Numbered from the stretch's first letter, positions 43,801 to 56,175 are shown. The stretch is DNA of 64,000 nucleotides from Peromyscus leucopus (GCF_004664715.2 NC_051072.1:28075997-28139996); one strand, 5' to 3'. Notes: a model not told the origin generated them from the sequence alone. Translations and numbers: made by a program.

Positions 43801-44009
43801 ATTTCTCAAGTGAAAGCTGGAAATTCCACCAAAGGATGGGAACATTTCTATCTATCCCTTAAAGCTAATTTGTACGTCAGGGGGGAATCAAAACTGAAAT
43901 TGAAGAATGAAATAATGTCAACAAGAATTGTGCCTTTGTCTTCCAGGAGATTCTAAATCTAGATAACTTGAAATGAAGATTAATCATCACACAAAGTAAC
44001 AGCAACTAG

Positions 44010-44046
<37 letters not shown>

Positions 44047-45559
44047 CCAGGGCATGGTAGGATGAAAGGCTTCCACCAGTGGATTAAGTGGAAAATCATA
44101 GAATTAATTAATAAATCCAATATCAAGTTCTTAAAAATAAAAAGATAAATAGAATCTTAGAAGCTGTAAGTGAGAGCATAAGAAGCAAAAAAGCAAGAAC
44201 TTTAGACATGGAGAGTTGCTTTATATTAACATTTACTTTTTGATTATTTTAAGTTTTATATCATTGCATAGTTTGAACTGGTAGTTTGAAGTTTGCACTC
44301 TGTAAGTGGTCCATCTGTTTTACTTTTGTTCTCAATAGTCCATTAGTGATTTGGGGCAAGCAATAGTAGCTCTTGACATCTTTAAGTCTCGAGCAGAAAG
44401 CCGACTTGGAGGGGTTTAATTTCTGGTGCTTTGTGAACTAGTTGTTAAAGCAACCAGTGAATTATTAATTGCAGTGTTTTTTGCAGCAGGTTGTAATTTA
44501 AATGAATAAGTTCATCTCTTAGTGTCTGTTGCTGGGGAAATCTGCATGCCACCATCTGTAAGCATAAGCACAAATCTCTAGAGAGGCCGGATGTACTAAA
44601 ACCCACAGGGAGAAATATAATTGAAAGGCATCTTTACTGTGATGGCAGAGCCATGGAAGGCTGAAGTTCAAATTGCAGTAGGCTTAAAATACCAACAGTT
44701 AGTTAAACCACTGGGACTGGAGCCTGGAGAGAAACTTTAAGAGCACATTTCTTAGTTGAGAGTTATTAGTATTAACATTTTTTTATGTCAGGAAAACTTT
44801 CCATCTCCTTGAAGAGCAGGGCCTTGTTTTGTGAGATTAAATTCCTCAGTGGGATCTATAACTAGCCTAGGAAAGAGTGGGATGTCTTACAACTGCTCCT
44901 GGGCAGATTGGTATTATAAATATTTAGTTTCACAACATAGTCCCAGCAATAGCTGTACTACTCACCAAAAACACTGAGTTCAGGGACCTATAATCTTTAG
45001 AAAAGAGTTGAGCATTTGTAACATAGAAGTTTTACATTTTCATGCAATATATACGTATATAATTTATAGAATCCAGTTGAACTGTGGCTTATGTTCCTTA
45101 GTTCACTTTTCTGATTTTTTCTGTACTTTTAAAATCTTTATTTATTTATAAGTGTTATTTTGTGACAAACTGGAGACCATGCATCCAACCATACTTCTTC
45201 CCAGGGCTTCATACTGTCTCTGATACGCACAAACAAAAACACATATATCTGGGACTCAGTGAATTGGCTGGTAAAACATGTCTACAGAGGAGATGAAATC
45301 CTGGTTTAGTGTTTTCTCATGATTCAAATGTGTCCAAACTGCTGACCCTGGGGCTGTATGCACCATAGCCAAGTTGTGAATGCAGCTCAAAACAAGTTTG
45401 TAAACAGGCTTAAAATACCAAACGATTTACTTGTGTGTATGATTTGGCTTTTGTAACTCAATTGTGAAGTTCTTAAATGCAAACTTAGTAAATGACAAAG
45501 GCTTGTCACAAGATCAAAGGGATGGATGTGACAGAATGTGGCTGGTAATAATTATAATC
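43801..45559. other. Mostly unassigned stretch with A32 run
   Basis: Contains the A run at 44010-44041. 45320-45480 ('ggggctgtatgcacc ... gaatgcagctcaaaac') resembles a dispersed ancient repeat I cannot name. No gene is seen. Confidence 0.35.
44010..44041. repeat. Poly-A run (32 bp)
   Basis: Uninterrupted A32. Upstream sequence is not recognisable as SINE or L1, and no flanking duplication is seen. Confidence 0.95.
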
Positions 45560-46530
45560 TGCTCTTATCAAGGTCATGTTCAGAAAACCCTTTTCTGTGC
45601 CAATAAGTTTAAATATGTCCCCTACATTCTCCTCTATCAGATAAAGCATCTCAAGTATTATGTTGAGGTCCTTGATCCATTTGGAATTGAGTTTGTGTGG
45701 TAGGAGATACGGATCAAACATAATTCTTTTACCTGAAACCATCTAGTTTTACCAGCACTATTGCTTAAAGATGCTGTCTTTTTCTCGATGTGTGTTGTTG
45801 GCCTCTTTTTTCAAAAATCAGGTGACTATAAAAGTGTGGGTTTATATGTGGGTCCTCAGTTCTATTCCATTGATCAATGGCTCTGTTTTGATGACAGTCT
45901 GTGCTGTTTTTATTGCTGTACCTGTGCAGTAGAATTTGAAATTTGGGATGGTATTGCTTCTAGCAATTTTTATTTTATTGTTCAGGATAGTTTTGGCTAT
46001 CCTGGCTTGTTTATATTTTCATATGAAATTTAAATTTTTTTCCAATTTATGTGAATAATTGTATTGAATTTTTGATCAGTTCTGTGCTAAATCTACAGAT
46101 TGGTTTTGGTAGAATGGTCATTTTCACAATATTAATTCTACCAATCCAAGAGCATGGGAGGTCTGTCTATGTTCTGGTATCTTCTCTACTTTCTCTTTTC
46201 AGTGTCTTAAAATTTTCATTATGTAAATCTTTCATTTCTTTGGTTAGATTTATTCCAAGTTTCTTCTGAGGCTACTGTGAATGGTATTGCTTCCCTGATG
46301 TCTTTCTCGGTGTATTCATCTTTCATATACAGGAAGGCTACTGTTATTTATGTGTTAATTTTGCATCCCACTGTTTGCTGGATGTGTTTATCAGTTGCAG
46401 AAAGCTCTCAGGTGGAGTCCTCAGGGTCTTTTATGTATGTAATCGTATCATCCACAAATAAAGATACTTTAAATTCTTACTTTACTATTTTTATCCTTTT
46501 TTTAAATCTTACTTGGCTCATCAGGTCTGG
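45560..46530 (-). mobile_element. L1 ORF2 remnant (RT to post-RT region)
   Basis: On the minus strand this follows mammalian L1 ORF2 from the RT catalytic region to the region after it. The metal-binding motif is visible as F-V-D-D (46447-46458). Downstream blocks correspond to 'ccattgatcaatggctctg', 'ttttggctatcctggc' and 'gtccttgatccatttgg' on the plus strand. Stops and frameshifts break it. The RT motif usually has alanine before D-D. Confidence 0.82.
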
Positions 46531-46565
46531 TAAAGCATGCCATTATCCAAGCTGTTCTGGAAGCT

Positions 46566-47195
46566 TGTGGGGACCCCTGCAAGGTCTATGGCTGGCAGGG
46601 AAACAAACTTCAGGAGGCAAGAAGAAAACTTGGTTCAGCACAACTTAGACGATGTTAGTCAAAACTTCTGGAGTCTGACCCCAGGCCGGTTTATTTGAGA
46701 CATATTTTAAAAAGCAGTACAGTTTGGGGGGAAAGCTTCCAGGTAACAATTATTCCAACCCCATGTGCACAATAAAGCTTAAGGCATGACTGTATCAAAA
46801 CTCTTTTACAAAGTACATGTGACCATGAAGATGGGTTCTATAGCTTAAGGGATCTTAACACAGTAGAATCTGGTGTGTTCTCCGACTGAGGTAGCATGAA
46901 GGTCAGCAGGCTTTAAAGGACATGTGACCCATCTTCCCCTAAGGATGGATTCTATGGAATGAGAAACAAACCTAAGGTTCTAGGAAGGGAGAATCTGGAA
47001 TCATCATTTTTAGGGATTTGGATGAAGTCTGGCTCTGCAGATAACAAAGGTTACCAGGTCATTAACAACATCCATTCCCAGCCTTCTGGGTGGAAAACAG
47101 ATATTTAATTTTCTCCACTGAGGAAACAATCCTACCCAATTAACATCCCTGCTTTTCCCAATGCTTGTCTGTAAATGTTCTGTGCCTCCGACATA
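46566..47195 (-). mobile_element. Candidate ERV LTR or LTR-like repeat
   Basis: Starts TGTGGGGACCCC and has, on the minus strand, a consensus AATAAA ('caaataaaccggcctgg') about 130 bp inside. The right end is unclear and no duplication is found. It abuts the L1 ORF2 remnant. Confidence 0.4.
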
Positions 47196-47318
47196 GGCTA
47201 ATGCAGGAGGATCACAATAGAAAGGTTTGCCTGGGCTACAGAGCAAGATCAAGGGCATCTGGGTAATTTAGTGAGACCCTTGCTCAAAATAAATAAAATA
47301 AAATATATATATTAAAGA
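47196..47318 (+). mobile_element. Old B1-related SINE
   Basis: Text 'ctaatgcaggaggatcac', 'gcctgggctacagagc', 'ggtaatttagtgagaccc' and an A/T-rich tail fit an early B1 (PB1-like) monomer in sense. Confidence 0.55.
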
Positions 47319-47327
47319 AGTGAGGCA

Positions 47328-47699
47328 GGGCTGGGAAGACAGCCCAGTAGGTAATTTGCTTGCTGCTCAAACATGAGAACTGAGTTTTAGTTAAGTCCCC
47401 AGTGCTCACATAAAAAGCTCAGAAGGGCAGCCAGCACATACCTATAATCCCAGTGCTAGGAAGGAGAGACAAAAGGATGCGATGTCTTGCTTACCAGCCT
47501 GTTTGACCAATCATTATACAGGTTCCTTGGGAGAACTTGTATCAAAATTAAAATAGAAAGCAATAGAGGAAGACACTGATGTTAACCTCTGGATTTCACA
47601 TGTGAACACACACAGGAGAAATATTTTTAAAGGTGACTGAGAAGAAAGCTTATACATATATGGCCCTGGCTTCAAGTTACCAGTACCATACACACACAA
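47328..47699 (+). mobile_element. B3 SINE, long form
   Basis: Sense B3: 'gggctgggaagacagcccag', 'tttgcttgctgctcaaacatg', 'cccagtgctcacataaaaag', 'cctataatcccagtgctagg' and 'gaagacactgatgttaacc', then 'cacatgtgaacacacac' and CA-rich text. The tRNA-like head with A- and B-box regions is at the left. Confidence 0.75.
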
Positions 47700-47840
47700 C
47701 CCAACCATAGTAATTTAAAAATAATAGACTAAAATGTAACAATATAATAAAACAGCTCTTGTCAGCCAGTATGACTGACTATGTCTTTTTCATGTTCTGA
47801 TTCCTCATCCAACAACACTTAATGGCCAGCACTATATGAA

Positions 47841-47846
<6 letters not shown>

Positions 47847-47926
<80 letters not shown>
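47847..47926. repeat. Compound (CA)n(GA)n microsatellite
   Basis: About 25 bp of AC repeat followed by about 55 bp of AG repeat, both perfect. Confidence 0.95.
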
Positions 47927-47928
<2 letters not shown>

Positions 47929-48344
47929 CTATGCATGTGATAGCATCACCTTGTTATCATATTGTTTGGTGTGGAGTTGGGATGGGGGTCCATTCAATTG
48001 TGAAATCTTCCCATTTGAAGCTATCCATGCCTGCCTGTTCCAGCAAGATGTGGAAAACCAAAGAAGTATAGTAGTACTACCATATTGCCGGCTAGCTTTA
48101 ATCTGTGAAAACCTAAGTGATACAAGCTTGCTCAGAGGTTCTGAAAACATATGGCCCCATGAAGAAATAAAGGATTATTAGATATGAGCTTTCGTTGGAA
48201 TTGTTATATATCTCAAAAGTATAATTCACATGAGACATAGAAACAAAGAGCCAACTGTGGGCATACAGGTTGCTATGAGTGCCCCAGAAACTGCTAGTGT
48301 CTGAAAATATCAGCAATCAATCTGATCCATAGATGGGAAGCAGG
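47927..48344. other. Unassigned stretch
   Basis: Overlapping frames on both strands at 47929-48181 have no domain. Nothing is recognised. Confidence 0.4.
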
Positions 48345-48350
48345 GGGCAG

Positions 48351-48656
48351 TGTAGTGGGTAGCCATTCCAGCTTGGATCTGGAAGTCCCAACCCCCATTG
48401 AGACTCTGGCAACTGTCACACCTATGAGGCAGGGCCAGGGGAGGCACCTGGAGACCTGAGAGCTGAACGGGCCAGCGCTCTCTGTGCCGGGACGCTGAAC
48501 GGTGGAGGTGGACTGTGCAGAGCTCCAGAGAACACAGCTGGATTGTGATATACCTTTCCCAGACCCTGCGACCTACCTATCAGTTAATTTGTGAGTTATG
48601 CCATTAAATAAATATCCTTTTAACTACGTAGAGTGGCCAAAATAATTTCACCAATA
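48351..48656 (+). mobile_element. Solo ERV LTR with perfect TSD (GGGCAG)
   Basis: The 306-bp LTR starts TGTAGTGGGTAGCC and ends TTTCACCAATA. It is GC-richer than its surroundings and has 'attaaataaatatcc' near its 3' end as a likely poly-A signal. GGGCAG flanks both sides (48345-48350 and 48657-48662). The family is unnamed here; the 6-bp TSD fits class II. Confidence 0.85.
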
Positions 48657-49759
48657 GGGCAGTTCCTAAGCAAGACAGATACAGAGGAGCTTGTTTTAGT
48701 TACAGCACTGGTGATGTTTGCAATCAAGTTGCCTGGGTCTCGGTGCATATTCATCATAGAATGAGACTTAACCAGGCCCATATTGAACAAGAAGGCAAAG
48801 AGTAAGCAAAGGGTTGCAAGACCATGTCTCTGGAACCATGTGGTTCTCTTTGAGCTGTCTTTTGCAGACTTTTCAATCCACAAAATACAGGGGCCAACGT
48901 TTATTCCTTATTTTCCACAGTTGCTATCATGGTTCCACCCCTGCCTCTATATCTGAAGCTGTACCCCCAGAGACTTCTGAATTTCCTTATGTGTTAACAG
49001 GAGCTGTTAGTTAGCTAAGGGACAGTGGATTTATGGCATATTGGCTTGCCTGTAATTCATTGTTTGTACTTTGAGTTCCCATCAGCTGTTTTAGTTCTTC
49101 TGTTATGCCTAAAATTATTCAAGTCATATACTAAAGGGTTCACATTAGAAGATGCTGCGACATCAAAACAAAGTCCCATTTTTTAAACTTGTTGGAGGCA
49201 AGAAAAATGAGGCATAGACCACAGGACAACATTGGATGATGGGTCAACATATATTAATGATCATTTTGCAACTTTCGAGAGTGGGACATGGTCACCAGCA
49301 CCTCTGTCCATTAAAACTTGGTGGAAATTACATGACACAAATTCCTAGTGCATTTCCATCTCTTCGAACACCACTCCTTTGTAAGTGCTGGAAATTTCAT
49401 ACTCTTCTCTCATGTATGTTGACTCAAACATGTCATGGTTAAAAGTACCTGCCCAGTGACACACCCCAGCTTCAGTAGCTCTTCCTCGGAGATGATGACT
49501 ACAGGAACAAACTATGTGCCTCATACAGTTATAGCATCCCTCTGGAGAAAGCAGACTATTCTCTATTCTCAAACTGTGTACACCTAGGATCCCAGGTGTC
49601 ATTAGTTCGTAAGTACATGTTAAGTTTATACAAACACTGTATAAAGTATGACATAGCTGATACAAAACCATATTCTCAGTATGTATTTTTGGGCTAAATG
49701 AAGTACCTGGGGGTATATGCTCATGTGAATGCATGCCAAGACAGTTTATCTATCTAAAT
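48657..49759. other. Unassigned stretch
   Basis: A 129-codon minus-strand frame (49345-49734) and others have no recognisable domain. No repeat is named. Confidence 0.4.
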
Positions 49760-49895
49760 GTCTCTCTTCCTTCTTAGACTGTAAGTTCCTAGGATGCAAT
49801 GTCTATGGCTTATTATTGTCCTTATATTAAGGACTTAACACACCGGGCATTTAGTAGGTGACCAATACACATTTGTAGAATTAATTAGTGAACTT
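49760..49895 (+). mobile_element. L2 LINE 3' end
   Basis: 'cttagactgtaagttcctag', 'gatgcaatgtctatggc', 'gggcatttagtaggtgac' and 'caatacacatttgtagaatt' match the last ~130 bp of L2 in sense. Confidence 0.7.
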
Positions 49896-50559
49896 GGTTC
49901 ATATTAACATTACTTAAGTCTGCTAGCTCTGACTGACTTCCTCGTCATGCATTACTTTTAGACATTTATAGGAGCATCACATATGACTCTAAAACTACTC
50001 CAGCTACAGCTTCTATTCTGTTGTTCGAGCCTAGACATTCTTGCTTCTTTGATATAAACAATTTTTCTTTGATGTTGCACTCTGTGAGAGAATCTGTCAA
50101 CAGAATTTCTTAAACACCAAAATGCTACAGAGTTCCAGTATGTGTGAGAGATGAATTTTCTTTTTGAGCATATCCACCTACAGAATATCTGGCTATATGG
50201 GTTAATAGCTACACCCTCTACCTAGAACCTATACACTGCCTCAGTCTGAAGTTCACTTGTTGAGAATCTCTGCTCATGTAAAACTTCTTTCCATGCATGG
50301 TTGCAGAAAGCTGGCTTTTATTATCAATCTATCTCCACAGATAACAATTCAGTCATATCTTTCACCTCTGAATTCTGGAAAAGCCCATGCCTAGAAGCTT
50401 CGTTGACTCCCATGGACATCAATACATGTGAATAGATACTTGGAAAGGAATGGGTTAAAGGCCTGTTATTTTCCACATTAGACTGATCCAATCAAATCTC
50501 CAGACTTCAGACTGTCCATTGTACACAGAAATACATAAAGCTTGGTTTGGGCATTCTTT
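49896..50559. other. Unassigned stretch
   Basis: Nothing is recognised. Confidence 0.4.
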
Positions 50560-50794
50560 TTAAATTTTCTTATTTGTTTGTTTGTTGGTTGGTTTTATAT
50601 GTATGGGTATTTTGTTTGCATACATGTAGGGATGTATGTCCACCATGTGTGCCTGGTACCTGTTGAGGTCAGAAGAAGGTACTGGATCACCTGGAAGTGG
50701 AGTAAAGGATAGTTTTGAATTACTATGTGTATACTAGGAACCAAACTCAGGTTCTCTACAAGAATACCAAGTATTCTTAACCACTTTAGCCCCT
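50560..50794 (-). mobile_element. B3 (B2-related) SINE
   Basis: Minus-strand B3: 'accatgtgtgcctggtacc', 'ggatcacctggaagtggag', 'aaccaaactcaggttctc' and 'cttaaccactttagcccc', the complement of the tRNA-like head. The left end holds T/G-rich tail sequence. Confidence 0.75.
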
Positions 50795-51034
50795 TTTTGG
50801 TATTTTTACAGAAGTTTCTGCTGAGGTAGGATTTGCCCCACCCCTGGAGTACCTAAGTAGGCATAAAAGGGATAAAGTTTATTCTTCACAGAGAAAAGTT
50901 TTTAAATCTTTCTGTGGTGCAGCAGACAGATAAGTCCAACAACTGAGTACATTGTACATCCACTGATCCTTGGTGGTCAGCCTCTCAGAGTCTCAGGCTA
51001 AGTAAGTAATGCACACTCAGAACAAGAAGTATTT
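50795..51034. other. Unassigned stretch
   Basis: Nothing is recognised. Confidence 0.35.
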
Positions 51035-51905
51035 GTAACTAGAGCTTATAGGACATCGAACACAGTCTATAACACATTTAAGCTCAACAACAAATCAAAT
51101 GTGAGTAGATAATTAAATACATATTTCTTCAAAGGTGATCTAAAAATTGACAAGAATTATATTCTACTAACATCACAAATAACTGGAAAAATACAAACCA
51201 ATGCCATGAGTTATTTATCAACTCATTCTCATTAGAAACTGATGTGCATCTTGGGGTGTAAACAACCTACAACCTTTATGCGTAAGCATAGAATAATATA
51301 ATGACTGTGGAAACGGGTGTGAAGATTCTTCAAATCATTAAAACTAGAACTGCTATATGGTTCCAAAAAACCATTTCTGCATGTGTATTTTTAAAAATTA
51401 AAAGCAAGATCTCAAAAAAATACTTGCATAGTGCATTTATAGTATTATAATTCACAATGGCCACCAAATAGAGGAAACGTAACATCCATTATGAGATGAG
51501 TAAATAAATAAAACACTATGTGTGCTGTGTACAGACAGTGAAAAAATATCCAGTCTTCCAGAAAGAGTACACATGGCACCCTTCCTGTCCCATGGTACAC
51601 ATGAATGACCCTTGATGGTAATATGCCAAGTGAAACAAGTCAATCAGAAAAGACAGTCTGCAGGATTCCACTTATAAGAGGTACCTGAAGTTGTCACGTT
51701 TAGGGAAATAATGCGTAAAATGGTAGTTATAAGTGTCTATTAAAAGAGGAACTTTGGTTTAATGGGTACAAAACTTCAGATTTGTAAGATAAAAAAATTT
51801 TTTTGGCAATTTCAGTTTCACCATGTGAATATACTTAACTTCCAAAATGGGAACTTAAAATAGTTAATGTGGTAAGTTTTATGTTATGACTTTTAAACCA
51901 CTATT
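51035..51905 (+). mobile_element. Ancient L1M fragment (ORF2 end and 3' UTR)
   Basis: In sense: 'ttcttcaaaggtgatc', 'gactgtggaaacgggtg', 'gaactgctatatggttcc', 'ataattcacaatggccacc', 'atgccaagtgaaacaagtc', 'ggattccacttataagagg', and at the end 'gtgaatatacttaacttcc' with 'gtaagttttatgttatg'. This is the order of a mammalian L1M 3' half, inactivated by many stops. Confidence 0.75.
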
Positions 51906-52889
51906 AATCAATCAACAAAGAATGCACACACTAAGAAAATGAGCAGAGGTAAGTAAGAATGGTCTCCAGACAGGTCATGGGCAGCATAAAACCCCACAGA
52001 GGCACTATGAGCCTGAAAAAGTTTAGAAGGGATCAAGTGTCTGTAAAGGATTTGTTTTTGTTGTGTGGGGAAAAAACTTCTCCAATTTTCTAGTTTTGCC
52101 TCTGGCAAGCCCCAAGCCTTGTTTTGTTGCTTTGGGGAGAATCTAATACTCTTTTGTAGGGGCTTCATATATTTACAGTGCCCTCATCCATTCAGCAAAT
52201 ATTCCCTGAGGCTTTACTACAGCCAATATCTCAAGCCTGGAGATACAAAGACAACAAGGCCTAGACCTTACAAAGAGATATTTGGGATTAGAGATTCCCT
52301 GAGAAGTTTGTGAAATACACCTCTGGCTAAGACATAAGATTGGTAACCTGAACAGCGGAGGGACTAAACAAAAGTCCCACTCCAATATTAAAGTGATGGA
52401 CACCTTGAAATTCCCAGATGCCATCCCATCCCTCCAAATCTAAGTCTGAATGAACAAGAGTTGCTGTGTCTGTAAACTTCTCTGTATGCATAAGAAGTAA
52501 TTCTCTACCAGAACAGGAGTCCTGCGAGCTGGCTTCAGGGTTATGTTGCTTCACTACAAAGCCCTGGGAAGCTTACAATTGAGGCAACTGGGAGCCCTGA
52601 AGTTCTTGCTGTGGCAGTGAGTCCTGTCTCTCTCCTAGTGCCGCTTTTCATCTTCTCACTGCAGGGACCCCAACATTCACCTCACAATGCTATTTTCTAT
52701 CAAGCACCTTAATGCTTATCAAAGTAAGCAAAAATCTCTGACCGTAGATTCTGTGAAGCATATTTATCAGAAAATACTGTTTGAAAAACATTATGCCGTC
52801 AACCTTGCCCCTGACTAAATCATCAACATATCACTAAAAATTCTGTGTCATACGCGCTTCTTTTGGAATTTTCATTCATTTTTGTTTTG
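51906..52889. other. Unassigned stretch
   Basis: Overlapping frames of 75-86 codons on both strands at 51908-52554 show no domain. No repeat is named. Confidence 0.4.
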
Positions 52890-53560
52890 TCTTGTTTTAA
52901 GGCTTTTTTTATTTTTGAGGATTTCATATGAATTTACATACGATGCATTTACAACACTTCAAACCCTTCCTCACCCCTATTCAACTCTTTCAATGGCTCC
53001 TACTCTCTTTCAGTTTCATGACTTCTATAATTATTGTTACACACACATAGCAAGCATGCTGATCCCATTTAGTGTGACTCTTATTTGCATGTGTTTAGGG
53101 CTGACCACTTGCACCTGGATAACCTATCAAGGCAATAGGTGTGCCCAGAAAAGATTGGGTCTAGGCTTAGGTAACACTCCAGAAGAGCAGACAAAACAAT
53201 TTTAAGAGCCAAAAGAGAAGGATGCCCAATGCTAGATGGGGGCTTCTAGACATGACAGTGGTCTTTATCCATGAAATCTCAATGACACCATTGTCTACAC
53301 AAGAACTGCATGATGACAGCAGTCAACATGTGAACATGCATGGGGAAATTTCACAAAGTCCCTCCCTAGATTTTTTTTTTCCTTTTTATCTATGCCATTC
53401 TTAGATTCCATGCAAGCTCTTGGGGAAATGATCCAAGGGATCATCTTGATGACATGGTGATTTTTTTGAGGATTCTTTCTGCTTCTAGATTACTGTGTCT
53501 TGAAGTACAGGCCATGTATCCACACCATCTGAGAGTTTACAGATGTGGGAGCCACAGAAC
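52890..53560 (-). mobile_element. Probable old rodent L1 non-coding region
   Basis: The layout ('tttttgaggatttcatatg', 'cccttcctcacccctattc', 'caatgacaccattgtctac', 'cttagattccatgcaagctc') recalls a recurrent L1-associated rodent sequence. Assignment and strand are tentative. Confidence 0.4.
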
Positions 53561-53606
53561 CCACGTTTCATCAAGTAACATCTAAAGTGCACAGCCTAAA
53601 GCATGA

Positions 53607-53812
53607 TGTGGCTGATGACATGACTCGGTGGAAAAGGATGCTTGTGTGCAAGTCATAGGACCTGCATTCAATCCCCAATTCAATCCCCATTCAAACCCAC
53701 ATAGAGGCAAAAGGAGATAACTGTCTCTACAACAATGTCCTCTGATCTCCACACATGCCACGTCACACATGTCCACACACATGGATCGTGTACAAACACA
53801 CACACATAATGA
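53607..53812 (+). mobile_element. B3/B2-related SINE
   Basis: Sense: 'tggctgatgacatgactcgg', 'gacctgcattcaatcccc' (B-box-like), 'aaacccacatagaggc' and 'tgtcctctgatctccacac', then a CA-rich end. The 'caattcaatcccc' text is locally duplicated. Confidence 0.72.
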
Positions 53813-53971
53813 TACATTTCTTGAAAATGAGAGCAGGATAGATGGATTAATTCAAAGCATCTGCATGGATTTTAAAACTGGTGGATTTGTATTTTGAAGA
53901 CACAACTTATTTCTTATATAAAGTTTTTAACTAGATAGAATTGGCCAGGTCTGTCCTCATATTTACCTTGC

Positions 53972-54372
53972 TGTGCTGGCTAGTCTTATGTGAACTTGAT
54001 ATACAAGCTAGAGTTATTTGAAAGGAGGGAGTCATGATTGAGAAAAATGTCTCTAAAAGATCCAGCTGTAAGGTATTTTCTTAGTAATTGATGCTCAGTC
54101 TATTGTGGATGGAGCTAGCCCTGGGCTGGTGGTCCAGGGTTCTATAAAAAAAGAGGCAGAGCAAGGCAGAAGAAGCAAGCCAGTAAGCAGCACCCCTCTA
54201 TGACCTTTATATCAGCTCCTGCCTCCAGGATCCTGTCTTATTTGAGTCCCTGTTCTGACTGCCTTCAATGATGAATGGTGCTGTGGAAGTGTAAGCCTAA
54301 TAAATCCTTTCCTCCCCAACTTGCTTTTGGTCATGGTATTTCATTGTAGCAATAGAAACCCTAACTAAGGGA
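53972..54372 (+). mobile_element. ORR1-like MaLR LTR
   Basis: Sense ORR1: TGTGCTGGCTAGTCTTATG at the start, 'ctgggctggtggtccaggg', 'gtaagcagcacccctc', 'gtggaagtgtaagcctaat' with AATAAA, and a terminal 'caatagaaaccctaactaag'. CTTGC (53967-53971) and CTTAC (54373-54377) may be the 5-bp TSD with one transition. Confidence 0.8.
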
Positions 54373-54603
54373 CTTACTATTTCCTGTATGTGTGTCTTAA
54401 CACAATCTAGTTTTGTTTTTAATAACTTATTAAGTAATATTTTAATCTCCAATAGAAGGTAAGACCCTAGAAATCAAAGATTAAATATTTTTCAATTTTG
54501 TAGCTTTGAGATCTAGAATAATACCTGTAATTATTTTGTTGAAAATGGACATCTGGATGTGTACATTGATAGATGCAGACTGGATACATGGATTATGTAA
54601 TGG
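54373..54603. other. Unassigned stretch
   Basis: Nothing is recognised. Confidence 0.35.
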
Positions 54604-55110
54604 TGTTGTAGAATATTAGTTTAAGATGTGTTACATTCATTTATACTATGAAATATTTGTTAAATGATGGAAAGATGTGTTGCATTCTTTTATGTTGCAT
54701 TTGTTTAACTCTGTAAAGCTGTGTTACTTTCCTTGCCTAAAACACTTGATCTAATAAAGAGATGAATGGCCAATAGCTAGACAGGAGAAAGAACGGTGGG
54801 ACTGCCAGATAGACAGAATAATAGGAGGAGAAATCTAGGCTCCAGAAGAGAAGAGGGAAGAACAAGAAAAGGAGAAGGAGAGGAGGATGCTAGGAACCAG
54901 ATACTCAGCCACACAGAAAGCCAGGGAGTAAGAAGAAAAGAAAGATATATAGAATAGAAACAGATAAAAAGCCCAGAGATAAAATTTAGTTAAAGAGAAA
55001 TGAGATAATTTAAGTTAGAAAAGCTGGCCGGAAACAAGCCAAGTTAAGGTCGGGCATTCATAGGTAAGAATAAGTCTCTTTGTATTTATTTGGGAGGTAG
55101 GTGGACCCCA
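54604..55110 (+). mobile_element. Solo ERV LTR, family LTR-C, 3' end eroded
   Basis: Starts TGTTGTAGAATATT and follows the copies at 56444 and 62499: 'ttgtttaactctgtaaagc', 'ctaataaagagatgaatggc', 'aagcccagagataaaa' and 'gaaacaagccaag'. The right end loses similarity near 55110 and no TSD is seen. Confidence 0.82.
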
Positions 55111-56049
55111 TCAATTTGAATGTTATCATTATAAGCCTGTTATTGCTGTTCATGAGCCCAAATGTTTTTTTCAATAAAAAAAATCAGTACTGTTGAAAGT
55201 ACTGATTCTGGGCAAACAACTGAGATTTGAGCTTGAATCTTCCTCAGAAGAGCTGGGAAACATCACACTGACTTCCAGTTCTCTCATATGAGCAAGGCAG
55301 ATAACAACCACCTGCCCTGTGCCTGACTCTCAAGGACACTGAATCTATTGACTAATAATGACAATGAATTGCTTTTGAGGTTCTGGGATAAGGCTTCTAT
55401 ATAGACATAGGAAATATTAATAAAAAGATCAAACACACTAGTATTTAAAATATGTCTCACCAACTTTGCCAAGGTCAGGAAGAACAGAAAGATAATCTTC
55501 TGCCGAAATAGGAACCAAAAATGATTCACATTCTCTGCCTGCTTCTTCATGTGTGTGGCTCTTAGGAGTCCTCTTTTTAAAATAGAAATAGAAATATAGC
55601 ATTGAGAACCTTGAAGGAATAAAAGAGGAAAAATTTAAAACATAAACTAAATTATCAGAATGGATTCTTCCTTTTTCTAGAATATATAATAGAGAAAAAA
55701 TCAATTCAAATATCTCCAAATATATTGAGGGGAATCTTCAAAAATGATAAAATACAATCAATCTTAACTTATGTGTTTTCTTCCTGGTCTAAAATCTAAA
55801 TAAATTTCCCAATTATGTCAGGAAGATTAAATGGTACAAAGGATTCCTTCAGTGCTGTTGCATTTGTTGACATTTAACTGTGGTGAGAAACCCCTGAGCA
55901 TCATACCACTGGCTCCTTGAACATGGAGAATATGAATTTATCTAAATGATGGGAAGATAGAAAGATGGATAGACAGATGATATCTGGAGAGCTGCATGTA
56001 CACATATATGTTAGAGTCTACTGAGACCTTTTAAAATTACAATTCTGGT
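55111..56049. other. Unassigned stretch
   Basis: AT-rich. Overlapping minus-strand frames at 55284-55719 have no domain. Nothing is recognised. Confidence 0.4.
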
Positions 56050-56175
56050 TAGTCTACCTAATAATCTTGAAAGAAGATGTTATCGTTTCCATTATACATA
56101 AAAAAGAGAATATAAAGAAGAAATGTAGTTACTAGCTAGCTCAGGGTCATGTAAGTGGCAAAGCTAGAATCTCCC
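56050..56175 (+). mobile_element. MIR SINE fragment
   Basis: 'aataatcttgaaagaagatg', 'cgtttccattatacataaa', 'ctagctcagggtcatgtaag' and 'tggcaaagctagaatc' follow MIR in sense. Confidence 0.65.

Noticed and set aside
46277..46648. 123-codon plus-strand frame
   Set aside because: It is antisense to an L1 ORF2 relic.
49345..49734. 129-codon minus-strand frame
   Set aside because: No domain, no neighbouring exon signals and a non-coding setting.
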